From positions 1 to 22,150 of the forward strand of contig CAJQPV010000030.1 of NCBI GenBank assembly GCA_905480305.1: a stretch of DNA of 22,150 bases, given 5' to 3'. The translations under genes and the position numbers were made by a program. Positions 1 through 5,829 of this stretch are shown here, piece after piece. Position 1 is the stretch's first letter. Every line of letters starts with the position of its first letter. This DNA comes from an uncultured Gammaproteobacteria bacterium. Its GTDB lineage: Bacteria > Pseudomonadota > Gammaproteobacteria > UBA9214. Under the pieces are notes generated by a model, which was not told the DNA's origin, searched no databases, and saw nothing but the letters and a program-made list of their open reading frames with translations.

Positions 1-1
1 G

Positions 2-94
2 TGGATCACGCCGGTACCTGGCGGGGTTGGCCCGATGACAGTGGCGACACTACTGGAAAATACCCTGTATGCCGCAGAAGAGTTGCACAGTTAA
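2..94 (+). CDS. folD: FolD C-terminus (5,10-methylene-THF dehydrogenase/cyclohydrolase), partial
   Basis: Frame 2 of the + strand reads 30 codons and then TAA at 92-94. The peptide starts [20 protein letters not shown] and continues through [10 protein letters not shown]. The [11 protein letters not shown] segment is the conserved C-terminal signature of FolD, the bifunctional cytosolic enzyme that converts 5,10-methylene-tetrahydrofolate to 10-formyl-tetrahydrofolate. The rest of the gene lies left of the window. FolD next to a convergent cysS is a familiar gammaproteobacterial arrangement. The stop codon lies on the palindrome TTAA (91-94), which also supplies the cysS stop on the other strand, so no terminator fits between the two genes. 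The longer open frame starting at base 1 in frame 1 is a shadow of cysS. The identification rests on a short but highly characteristic motif. Confidence 0.9.
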   Translation, partial: WITPVPGGVGPMTVATLLENTLYAAEELHS

Positions 95-1494
95 CTGCGA
101 CGCCAACTGGTACCGGCAGCACCATCCTCAAGAATAATACCCGCCGCATCAAGTTCATATCTGATTCTGTCAGCTTCAGCCCAGTCCTTGTCGGTACGTG
201 CAATGATTCTGCGCGCAATCAGATCTTCTACTGCTTCAGCAGAAATAGCGCCCTCTCCTGCATCTCCGGTGCAAGCGGATGCCGTCAGATAGGCTTCAGG
301 GTCATCCTGTATCAGGCCGAGAACAGCACCGAGACTGTTCAGACAGGTGGCAAGCATAGCCGCCCTGAGGAGATCGGTGTCGCGACATTTGTTGATTTCC
401 CTGGCAATTTCAAACAGTACAGCAATGGCTTCCGGCGAATTGAAATCGTCATCCATCGCATTATGGAAAGCGGCCTTGTACGGTTCGCAAAGCGAATCAT
501 TAGTCTCTGAAAGGGTGATACCTCGCAACGCTGTATATAGACGCGTCAAAGCCGCCTTGCTGTTGTCGAGATTTTCCCGGGAATAATTGAGTGGACTGCG
601 ATACTGGCTGGCAAGAATAAAATAACGAATCTCTTCAGCCCGGTAAATTTTCAGTATTTCCCTTACCGTGAAAAAGTTGCCCAGTGATTTGGACATTTTT
701 TCATCAGCTACCCGAACAAAACCGTTATGCATCCAGTAATTCACGAAATGCTCACCGGTTGCTGCCTCAGCCTGGGCAATTTCATTTTCATGGTGAGGGA
801 ACTTGAGATCCATGCCACCACCGTGAATGTCAAAATGTGCGCCCAGACATTGGGTCGACATCGCGGAACATTCTATATGCCAACCGGGACGGCCGTTCCC
901 CCAGGGTGATGGCCAGCTTGGCTCTTCCGGTTTTACTGTTTTCCAAAGTACGAAATCCAGCGGATCATCCTTTGATTCATCAACCGCCACACGTGCACCG
1001 GCCTGCAAATCTTCGAGCTGCTTTCCGGAAAGCACACCATAGTTTTCAAACCGGCTGACGTCGTAATAAACATCTCCATTGCTCCCCTGATAGGCATAGC
1101 CTTTTCCAATCAGGGTCTCAATCATCTTGATAATGTCACCCATTGAAGACGTGGCTCGCGGCTCCATGTCTGGAGGCCTGACACCAAGCGCGGCAGCATC
1201 CTCATTCATGATGTCGATAAACCTTGCTGTCAGCGCGTGAATATCCTCGTTATTTTCGTTGGCACGCTGGATTATCTTGTCATCAACATCCGTGATATTG
1301 CGGACATAGGTAACGTCATAGCCCAGCGCACGCAAATAGCGAACAACGACGTCAAATACCACCATGACGCGCGCATGACCAAGGTGGCAGTAGTCATATA
1401 CGGTCATGCCGCATACGTACATTCGCACCTTGCCCTCATCTATCGGAACAAAGGTATCTTTTTGATTAGTCAGCGTGTTATAGATTTTAAGCAT
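91..1494 (-). CDS. cysS: Cysteinyl-tRNA synthetase
   Basis: Class I aminoacyl-tRNA synthetase that charges tRNA-Cys in the cytosol. The 467 residues compare with about 461 in E. coli. Visible are Cys28 in the VCGMTVYD segment, the HIGH-type motif HLGH (37-40), the NITDVDDKI block, [20 protein letters not shown] with Cys209, [15 protein letters not shown] with His234 and Glu238, and KMSKS at 266-270. Cys28, Cys209, His234 and Glu238 are the known zinc ligands that select cysteine. The C-terminal anticodon-binding part ends in GTSWRRS, close to other CysRS proteins. The ATG start puts Cys28 at its usual position; the ribosome site is weak (AGGA about 12 bases upstream). The gene is divergent from the cyclophilin gene and convergent with folD, sharing TTAA for both stops. 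Confidence 0.97.
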   Translation of the reverse strand: MLKIYNTLTNQKDTFVPIDEGKVRMYVCGMTVYDYCHLGHARVMVVFDVVVRYLRALGYDVTYVRNITDVDDKIIQRANENNEDIHALTARFIDIMNEDAAALGVRPPDMEPRATSSMGDIIKMIETLIGKGYAYQGSNGDVYYDVSRFENYGVLSGKQLEDLQAGARVAVDESKDDPLDFVLWKTVKPEEPSWPSPWGNGRPGWHIECSAMSTQCLGAHFDIHGGGMDLKFPHHENEIAQAEAATGEHFVNYWMHNGFVRVADEKMSKSLGNFFTVREILKIYRAEEIRYFILASQYRSPLNYSRENLDNSKAALTRLYTALRGITLSETNDSLCEPYKAAFHNAMDDDFNSPEAIAVLFEIAREINKCRDTDLLRAAMLATCLNSLGAVLGLIQDDPEAYLTASACTGDAGEGAISAEAVEDLIARRIIARTDKDWAEADRIRYELDAAGIILEDGAAGTSWRRS

Positions 1495-1566
1495 TCGTGA
1501 AGATCATCCTGCAATAAAACTGTGCGGCAGATAATAGTGCCTAAACCCTACAACTGAAAGTCATTC

Positions 1567-1590
1567 CAGGCAGATAATATAAGCTGCCTG
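1567..1590. repeat. Perfect 7-bp inverted repeat in the cysS-ppi divergent intergenic region
   Basis: CAGGCAG (1567-1573) and CTGCCTG (1584-1590) are exact reverse complements around the AT-only-but-one loop ATAATATAAG. The repeat lies between two divergently transcribed genes. It could be an operator or a hairpin; its AT-rich centre resembles -10 sequence on both strands. No regulator is identifiable. Confidence 0.4.
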
Positions 1591-1599
1591 CTCAGGGAC

Positions 1600-1627
1600 T
1601 TGTAAACAGCGCCAGAGCTTATATCAT
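1600..1627 (+). promoter_or_regulatory. Candidate sigma-70 promoter for the cyclophilin gene
   Basis: TTGTAA (1600-1605), a 16-base spacer, and TATCAT (1622-1627, five of six matches to TATAAT) would start transcription near 1634, about 28 bases before the ATG at 1662. An inverted repeat AGCGCC (1608-1613)/GGCGCT (1629-1634) brackets the -10 element. The -35 match is only partial, so this is a candidate. Confidence 0.35.
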
Positions 1628-1645
1628 TGGCGCTCTGATTTTTTT
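1608..1645 (+). terminator. Terminator-like hairpin with T7 just upstream of the cyclophilin gene
   Basis: CAGAGC (1613-1618) pairs with GCTCTG (1632-1637), followed by A and seven T (1639-1645). An overlapping alternative pairs AGCGCC (1608-1613) with GGCGCT (1629-1634); the two stems cannot form together. The T tract ends 16 bases before the ATG. It could end antisense read-through from folD, attenuate the cyclophilin gene, or be part of an operator. It conflicts with the promoter proposed at 1600-1627, because only transcripts started further upstream would contain it. Confidence 0.35.
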
Positions 1646-1661
1646 CAAACCGGAGTTCCGC

Positions 1662-2261
1662 ATGAAACAGTTAGCCGGCCTCGTAATGGCCATTACCGTC
1701 GCTGTTGCACCTGCAACCGGCCTTACCCAGGACAATTCAACCAGCAAACAAGGAGCAGACATGGTTACAGTCACCATGGAAACCAACAAAGGTGTTATTA
1801 CCCTCGAACTCGACAGGGAAAAAGCACCCGATTCAGTCGAAAATTTCGTTACCTATGCCAAATCAGGTCACTATGACGGCACAATCTTCCATCGAGTCAT
1901 CCCCGGCTTCATGATTCAGGGCGGCGGTTTTGACTCCAGCATGAAGCAAAAAGAAACCAACCCCCCGATTAAAAACGAGGCGGCAAACGGACTCAAGAAT
2001 GACAAGGGTACTGTTGCCATGGCACGAACCAATGTGCCGGACTCCGCCACATCACAGTTTTTTATTAATGTGAAAGATAATGACTTTCTTAATCACACCT
2101 CGCCGACACCACAGGGCTGGGGTTATGCGGTATTCGGCAAGGTAACGGACGGCATGGATGTGGTTGAGTCCATTGAAAACGTTGCTACCGCCAACAAGGG
2201 TGGACAACAGGATGTACCTGTCTCCGACGTAATTATCGAAAAAGTCACCGTACAGGAATAG
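1662..2261 (+). CDS. Cyclophilin-type peptidyl-prolyl cis-trans isomerase, probable signal peptide
   Basis: Catalyses proline cis-trans isomerisation in folding proteins. The cyclophilin domain spans about residues 35-199 and carries [15 protein letters not shown] with the catalytic Arg78, GTVAMAR, SQFFINV and the C-terminal DVIIEKVTV. It resembles cytosolic E. coli PpiB closely. In addition residues 1-22 look like a Sec signal peptide: one Lys, a hydrophobic run, and APA as a possible cleavage site near residue 18. Two starts are credible. ATG 1662 has GGAG at 1652-1655 (spacing 6). ATG 1761 (Met34), where PpiB proteins normally begin, has AAGGAG at 1750-1755 (spacing 5). The long form would be periplasmic and the short form cytosolic. 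lpxH follows after 21 bases, so the two are likely co-transcribed. Confidence 0.93.
   Translation: MKQLAGLVMAITVAVAPATGLTQDNSTSKQGADMVTVTMETNKGVITLELDREKAPDSVENFVTYAKSGHYDGTIFHRVIPGFMIQGGGFDSSMKQKETNPPIKNEAANGLKNDKGTVAMARTNVPDSATSQFFINVKDNDFLNHTSPTPQGWGYAVFGKVTDGMDVVESIENVATANKGGQQDVPVSDVIIEKVTVQE
1750..1763 (+). promoter_or_regulatory. Internal ribosome binding site and in-frame start within the cyclophilin gene
   Basis: AAGGAG (1750-1755), a 5-base spacer, then ATG (1761-1763) in frame with the upstream ATG at 1662 (99 bases apart). This site is stronger than that of the upstream start and lies exactly at the boundary between the signal-peptide/linker region and the cyclophilin domain. The alternative product would be 166 residues, the usual length for cytosolic PpiB. 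Confidence 0.6.
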
Positions 2262-2282
2262 CGTAACTGCGCTTCCACTAGC

Positions 2283-3008
2283 ATGCCGGGCACTCTGTTC
2301 ATTTCAGATCTTCATCTGGATCCGGAGCGCCCGGCTGTTACAGAACTGTTTCTGGATCTACTCAATACCCGTGCACGTAACACCGATGCAATCTACATCC
2401 TCGGCGATTTGTTCGAGGCATGGATAGGAGATGATGATCACAGCCCCATGAACCAGACGGTATGCATGGGACTAAGCGACTGCGCTTCCGCAGGCGTACC
2501 GGTATTTGTCATGCATGGTAACCGGGACTTTCTGCTGGGCGAGGAATTTGCAAAAGCCAGCAGCTGCACCCTGCTTGATGACCCCGCCCTGATCGATCTC
2601 TACGGCACGCCAACGCTGCTCATGCATGGCGACATGCTGTGCACCGATGACACCGAATACATGTCCTTCCGGCGCATGGTGCGTGATCCGCAGTGGCAGG
2701 CTGAACTACTCTCCAAATCTCTTCAGGAACGCCAGATGATAGCCAGCGGCATGCGTAACCAGAGCCGGCAACAGACTGGTGGAAAACCGGAATCGATAAT
2801 GGACGTTAATGACGAGGCAGTCAGAGAGGTGATGTCGACTTACAATGTGCAACGCTTGATACATGGACACACACACCGCCCGGCCGTTCACGACCTGCTA
2901 CTGGCGGATACGCCTGCGCAAAGAATTGTACTGGGAGACTGGTATGAACAGGGAAGTTTGCTGGAATGTACTTCCAGTGGCTGCAGGCTGGAAGCCCTGG
3001 CGCTGTAA
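2283..3008 (+). CDS. lpxH: UDP-2,3-diacylglucosamine diphosphatase LpxH
   Basis: Peripheral inner-membrane phosphoesterase of lipid A synthesis; it hydrolyses UDP-2,3-diacylglucosamine to lipid X and UMP. The 241 residues match the family (E. coli 240). The calcineurin-like metal motifs are complete: FISDLHLD (Asp9, His11), GDLFEAWIGDD (Asp42), HGNRDFLLG (Asn80, Arg81), LMHGD (His115) and IHGHTHRP (His194, His196, His198). These fall one residue after the E. coli positions. The gene starts 21 bases after the cyclophilin stop with no strong ribosome site, which suggests coupling to the upstream gene. lpxH beside a ppi gene and cysS is a known gammaproteobacterial context. Confidence 0.96.
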   Translation: MPGTLFISDLHLDPERPAVTELFLDLLNTRARNTDAIYILGDLFEAWIGDDDHSPMNQTVCMGLSDCASAGVPVFVMHGNRDFLLGEEFAKASSCTLLDDPALIDLYGTPTLLMHGDMLCTDDTEYMSFRRMVRDPQWQAELLSKSLQERQMIASGMRNQSRQQTGGKPESIMDVNDEAVREVMSTYNVQRLIHGHTHRPAVHDLLLADTPAQRIVLGDWYEQGSLLECTSSGCRLEALAL

Positions 3009-3023
3009 AAGACAGTGGAGCTG

Positions 3024-3053
3024 TTGAAGTCAACGGCTGTCCGCCTGTATATT
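3024..3053 (+). promoter_or_regulatory. Candidate sigma-70 promoter for the DUF2914-like gene
   Basis: TTGAAG (3024-3029), an 18-base spacer and TATATT (3048-3053, five of six) would start transcription near 3060, just before the ribosome site at 3064-3070. The -35 box is embedded in a small inverted repeat, GTTGA-AG-TCAAC (3023-3034), which could be an operator. It allows expression independent of lpxH. Confidence 0.4.
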
Positions 3054-3077
3054 GGGATAAAACAGAGGAATAAGCTC

Positions 3078-3632
3078 ATGATGTATCAAAGAATAATTGC
3101 GCTGTGTATGACAGGAATTATTTCATCACTACTGACCACAGGCACAGCTGCAGTAGAGGCTGTCCGCACAGAAGCTGTAGAAGATTACGTCGAGGAGCAG
3201 CAGCCGGCTTCCGTAAGTGTTACCACAAAGACCTTCACCACGGCTATCGTTGATGGTAAACCTGCGGACGATCTGAGGGCATTTGAGAATACCGTCGATA
3301 CGATTTATTTTTACACGGTACTGGAAGGACTCAAGGGACAGGCTGTCACGCACCGCTGGAAATATGCCGGTCACGTCATTTCCAATGCAGACATTTCTGT
3401 CACGGATGATCCTTTTTCAACGTGGTCGAGTAACAAAATTGAACCCAACTGGACCGGTTTCTGGACCGTACAGGTGCTGGACAAAAACAGTGAGGTGATC
3501 GGTTTCGGAACATTTCAATACGACCACACCCGCAACGTGCAGATGGACCCGAGTTTAAAAGCCGGGACTGGTGGCAAAGGCGGTGGAGGTGGAGGCTGGG
3601 GCTGGGGTCGTGGCCGGGGATGGGGCTGGTAG
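3078..3632 (+). CDS. Exported DUF2914-like protein with Gly/Trp-rich C-terminal tail
   Basis: 184 residues of unknown function. The start at 3078 is chosen because AGAGGAA (3064-3070) lies 7 bases upstream; an in-frame ATG at 3015 lacks a ribosome site and would place extra residues before the signal peptide. Residues 1-25 form a Sec signal peptide (Arg5, hydrophobic run, GTAA near 22-25). Residues about 70-152 resemble DUF2914: THRWKYAGHVIS, FSTWSSNKIEPNWTGFWTVQV, then IGFGTFQY. This domain is found in bacterial envelope proteins, and I infer a periplasmic location. The last 22 residues, after KA, are almost only Gly with Trp, Arg and Lys (WGWGRGRGWGW at the end). The coding DNA of this tail contains four GGGG tracts. 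The gene ends one base from the convergent lipoprotein gene. Confidence 0.8.
   Translation: MMYQRIIALCMTGIISSLLTTGTAAVEAVRTEAVEDYVEEQQPASVSVTTKTFTTAIVDGKPADDLRAFENTVDTIYFYTVLEGLKGQAVTHRWKYAGHVISNADISVTDDPFSTWSSNKIEPNWTGFWTVQVLDKNSEVIGFGTFQYDHTRNVQMDPSLKAGTGGKGGGGGGWGWGRGRGWGW
3598..3625 (+). other. Predicted four-tract G-quadruplex motif in the last codons of the DUF2914-like gene
   Basis: GGGG tracts lie at 3598-3601, 3604-3607, 3616-3619 and 3622-3625, with loops of 2, 8 and 2 bases. The motif meets the usual pattern for an intramolecular four-layer quadruplex on the coding strand and in the mRNA. It encodes the Gly/Trp tail and ends 5 bases before the stop codon, at a convergent gene boundary with no room for a hairpin terminator. 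Formation is inferred. Confidence 0.5.
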
Positions 3633-3633
3633 C

Positions 3634-4368
3634 TTATTGTCCCGGACTGAATCGGGCATAGCCGGCAGGCAGTTTAAACAGTGTCAGCGGCATTGCCTCA
3701 TCGTCACTAAAATCGACCAGTGATTTTTTGTAGCCGCTGCTATCCCACTCCTGCAAAGGCAACCCGTACTGCAGATGCCATGCTGGCGCATAAGCGTAAC
3801 GTGATAAAAAACAAGGTGTTTGCATGTTCAGCGGCACAGCCTGCATGTTGTTCAACTGCCTGTCAGCCAGTAATTCAGCGAACTCGGCCATAGCGGCAAC
3901 GGCTGTTTCCAGTACGCCAGACACCGTAACTGACTGAAAACACGTTTCACCGTTGGCGAGATATTGCAGATGTTCCGGTTGATTTCCGGCAATCATCGGC
4001 GCCTCTTTATCAGGCGTACGAATTACAGTGAGATTAATATCTGCCGGAAGTGTTGCATCATTAGGACTGTTTTCAATCACCATAATGCTACCATCTTCAT
4101 GACTGACGCTGAAAATCGTCTTTTCGTGGCGATCAAGTAATACAAAATCACTTTCCGCATAACCATCATCAAGTCTTAAAAATTCGGGACTGACCAGCAC
4201 CCTTACCGGGTAAAGATCGGTGCCAGCTTCTTGCTCCTCGTAGAAAAGCATACTCACCTGTGTCGTGTTTTCCAGGGCCGCAGTTGCAGGCAGATCAGCC
4301 GGTTTGTCACAGGCGCTTGCCAGAAAAGCCGTGCATAGCAGGAAACAAGCAATTTTTCGTTTATCCAT
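3634..4368 (-). CDS. Predicted lipoprotein of unknown function
   Basis: 244 residues from the chosen ATG at 4368, which begins MDKRKIACFLLCTAFLASAC: two positive stretches, a hydrophobic core and the lipobox LASAC with Cys20 as lipidation site. A longer frame from ATG 4392 would add eight residues before the signal; the shorter start has GAGAG a few bases upstream and gives a normal signal length. After Cys20 comes a mature part of mixed composition with no transmembrane segment and no motif I recognise. Asp21 after the lipidated Cys is the classic Lol-avoidance signal, which would keep the protein in the inner membrane. Two Cys further on (in GETCFQS and TPCFLS) could form a disulfide. It lies 64 bases downstream of metZ on the same strand and may be read from it. 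Confidence 0.75.
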   Translation of the reverse strand: MDKRKIACFLLCTAFLASACDKPADLPATAALENTTQVSMLFYEEQEAGTDLYPVRVLVSPEFLRLDDGYAESDFVLLDRHEKTIFSVSHEDGSIMVIENSPNDATLPADINLTVIRTPDKEAPMIAGNQPEHLQYLANGETCFQSVTVSGVLETAVAAMAEFAELLADRQLNNMQAVPLNMQTPCFLSRYAYAPAWHLQYGLPLQEWDSSGYKKSLVDFSDDEAMPLTLFKLPAGYARFSPGQ

Positions 4369-4432
4369 TAGACTCTCATTGCGTTGCGTCATATACAGAA
4401 AGCAGTCTGTTTATCCAGATACATACTGTTAA

Positions 4433-5623
4433 TTATATCTGCAAGGCAGCTAAACCACGTGCCAGATCGGCCTGCAGATCCTGCTCCGACTCCAGGCCTA
4501 CCGCCAATCGAACAAGACCATCAGAAATACCCGCCGCTTGTCGCTGTTCCGGAGTCAGGCGACCGTGTGTGGTCGTGGCCGGATGTGTCACCGTGCTCTT
4601 TGCATCGCCCAGATTGGCGGTAATGGAAAATATGCGTAATGCATCAATAAAACGCCATGCCTGTGATTGCCCACCCTTTAGCTCAAAGGAAACTATGCCA
4701 CCGTAATCAGTTTGTTGCCTTGCCGCCAATTCATGTTGTGGATGGGATTGTAGCCCAGGGTGATTGACGCGGGATACCTCGGGATATTGCTCCAGCCAAT
4801 GTGCCAGTGACAGGGCACTGCTGCAGTGTGCCCGCATGCGCAGAGTCAGTGTCTCCAGTCCTTTTAGAAATACCCATGCATTAAACGGACTCATGGTCGG
4901 GCCGGCAGTCCTGAGAAAACCGTATACCTCCTTGCCGACCAGCTCACTGTCACCCACTACCGCCCCGCCAACACAGCGACCCTGGCCATCAAGATATTTG
5001 GTCGCCGAGTGAATAACTATATCCGCCCCCAGAGACAGTGGCTGCTGTAAAGCGGGGGTACAAAAACAGTTATCAACCACCAGCAGGCAATTATTTTTTT
5101 TCGCCAGCCCCGCAAGAGACTGTATATCAGCAATCTCCGTGAGTGGATTGGACGGCGTTTCCAGAAACAGCAAGCGTGTTTCCGGACGCACTGCTGCTTC
5201 CCATGCAGAATTGTCGACAAGTGGCACAAACGTGGTATCAATACCAAAACGTGCCAGGTAGTTGGTAAATAACGCTGTCGTGGTCCCGAAAATACTATGC
5301 GAAGATACGATATGATCACCGCTTTTCAGCAAGGCTGCGCAGGTCGCAAGTATTGCTGCCATACCCGATGACGTAGCAACACAACTCTCCCCTCCTTCAA
5401 GTGAGGCAAGGCGCTGTTCAAACGTTCTTACTGTTGGATTGGTGAAACGGGAGTAGATATTTCCAGGTTGATCGCCGGAAAAACGTGCAGCCGCCGAGGC
5501 GGCACTGTCAAACACATAACTGGAGGTTGGAAATATTGCTTCCGAATGTTCGCCTTCAGCAGTGCGTAACTGTCCTGCGCGTACCGCCCGTGTTTCAAAA
5601 TCAAATTCTTCATAATCCGACAT
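4433..5623 (-). CDS. metZ: O-succinylhomoserine sulfhydrylase
   Basis: PLP enzyme of the Cys/Met metabolism family that makes homocysteine from O-succinylhomoserine and sulfide in the cytosol (direct sulfhydrylation). 396 residues from ATG 5623, with AGGAGA 9 bases upstream; an in-frame TTG at 5629 is too close to this ribosome site. Motifs: YSRFTNPT (57-64, phosphate and partner-subunit contacts), SSGMAA (85-90), VVDNCFCTP (183-190), and SATKYLDGQGR with the Schiff-base Lys209. Overall similarity is to Pseudomonas MetZ rather than cystathionine gamma-synthase, and the purF-metZ order supports this. A leader of about 150 bases precedes it, containing a SAM-II-type riboswitch and terminator, so expression should fall when S-adenosylmethionine is abundant. 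The exact acyl donor (succinyl or acetyl) is inferred from family and context. Confidence 0.93.
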   Translation of the reverse strand: MSDYEEFDFETRAVRAGQLRTAEGEHSEAIFPTSSYVFDSAASAAARFSGDQPGNIYSRFTNPTVRTFEQRLASLEGGESCVATSSGMAAILATCAALLKSGDHIVSSHSIFGTTTALFTNYLARFGIDTTFVPLVDNSAWEAAVRPETRLLFLETPSNPLTEIADIQSLAGLAKKNNCLLVVDNCFCTPALQQPLSLGADIVIHSATKYLDGQGRCVGGAVVGDSELVGKEVYGFLRTAGPTMSPFNAWVFLKGLETLTLRMRAHCSSALSLAHWLEQYPEVSRVNHPGLQSHPQHELAARQQTDYGGIVSFELKGGQSQAWRFIDALRIFSITANLGDAKSTVTHPATTTHGRLTPEQRQAAGISDGLVRLAVGLESEQDLQADLARGLAALQI

Positions 5624-5681
5624 GACCAAGTCTCTCCTGCCTCAGCGGCGATTACCTTGCTGTTAGTTCTTCACCGGGCAT

Positions 5682-5711
5682 AAAAAAACCCGCCATCAGA
5701 AAAACGCGGGC
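5682..5711 (-). terminator. Intrinsic terminator in the metZ leader
   Basis: Reading the minus strand, CCCGC (5710-5706) pairs with GCGGG (5693-5689) across a 12-base loop, with an outer G-U pair, followed at once by seven T (5688-5682). It lies about 8 bases after the riboswitch aptamer and 59 bases before the metZ start codon. It should stop transcription of the leader when the aptamer is occupied. Confidence 0.75.
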
Positions 5712-5718
5712 AGGTGCC

Positions 5719-5772
5719 GTCGCTTTAGCTGAATTTATCAGGCGCCCGCAAGCGGAAATCAAATCGGCGCAA
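5719..5772 (-). promoter_or_regulatory. SAM-II (SAM-alpha) type riboswitch aptamer upstream of metZ
   Basis: On the minus strand, GCGCC (5770-5766) pairs with GGCGC (5746-5742) as stem P1, enclosing GATTTG and CCGCTTGC. Downstream come TGATAAAT and GCTAAAGCG, the conserved 3' segment of SAM-II RNAs. CGCTT (5754-5750) pairs perfectly with AAGCG (5725-5721), giving the H-type pseudoknot of this class. Spacing and conserved bases follow the pattern of the structurally solved SAM-II aptamer closely. The target gene makes homocysteine, the methionine precursor, which fits feedback by S-adenosylmethionine. The RNA would begin with the aptamer, as the promoter just upstream predicts a start near 5774. 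SAM-V shares the same core and is the main alternative class. Confidence 0.85.
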
Positions 5773-5781
5773 TCAACGGTG

Positions 5782-5810
5782 AGACTAGATGAGGTACAAC
5801 CGCCTGTCAA
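5782..5810 (-). promoter_or_regulatory. Sigma-70 promoter for metZ
   Basis: Minus-strand TTGACA (5810-5805, perfect -35), a 17-base spacer and TAGTCT (5787-5782, -10). The predicted start near 5774 lies only a few bases before the riboswitch P1 stem. The promoter sits directly after the purF stop codon, so metZ has its own SAM-controlled transcription rather than depending on purF. Confidence 0.75.
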
Positions 5811-5829
5811 TACAGAGACTCGTCAGTGC

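Noticed and set aside
1..510. Long + strand open frame starting with GTG at base 1
   Set aside because: It has no recognisable protein features, runs antisense to cysS and is in a different frame from the clear FolD C-terminus, which ends at 94.
3015..3077. Start of the DUF2914-like protein at ATG 3015
   Set aside because: No ribosome site precedes it and it would put 21 residues before a normal signal peptide; 3078 has AGAGGAA at proper spacing.
5652..5681. Nine-codon upstream reading frame in the metZ leader (MPGEELTAR, minus strand)
   Set aside because: It begins right at the terminator T tract, has no suitable ribosome site and no Met or Cys codon enrichment that would suggest a sensing leader peptide.
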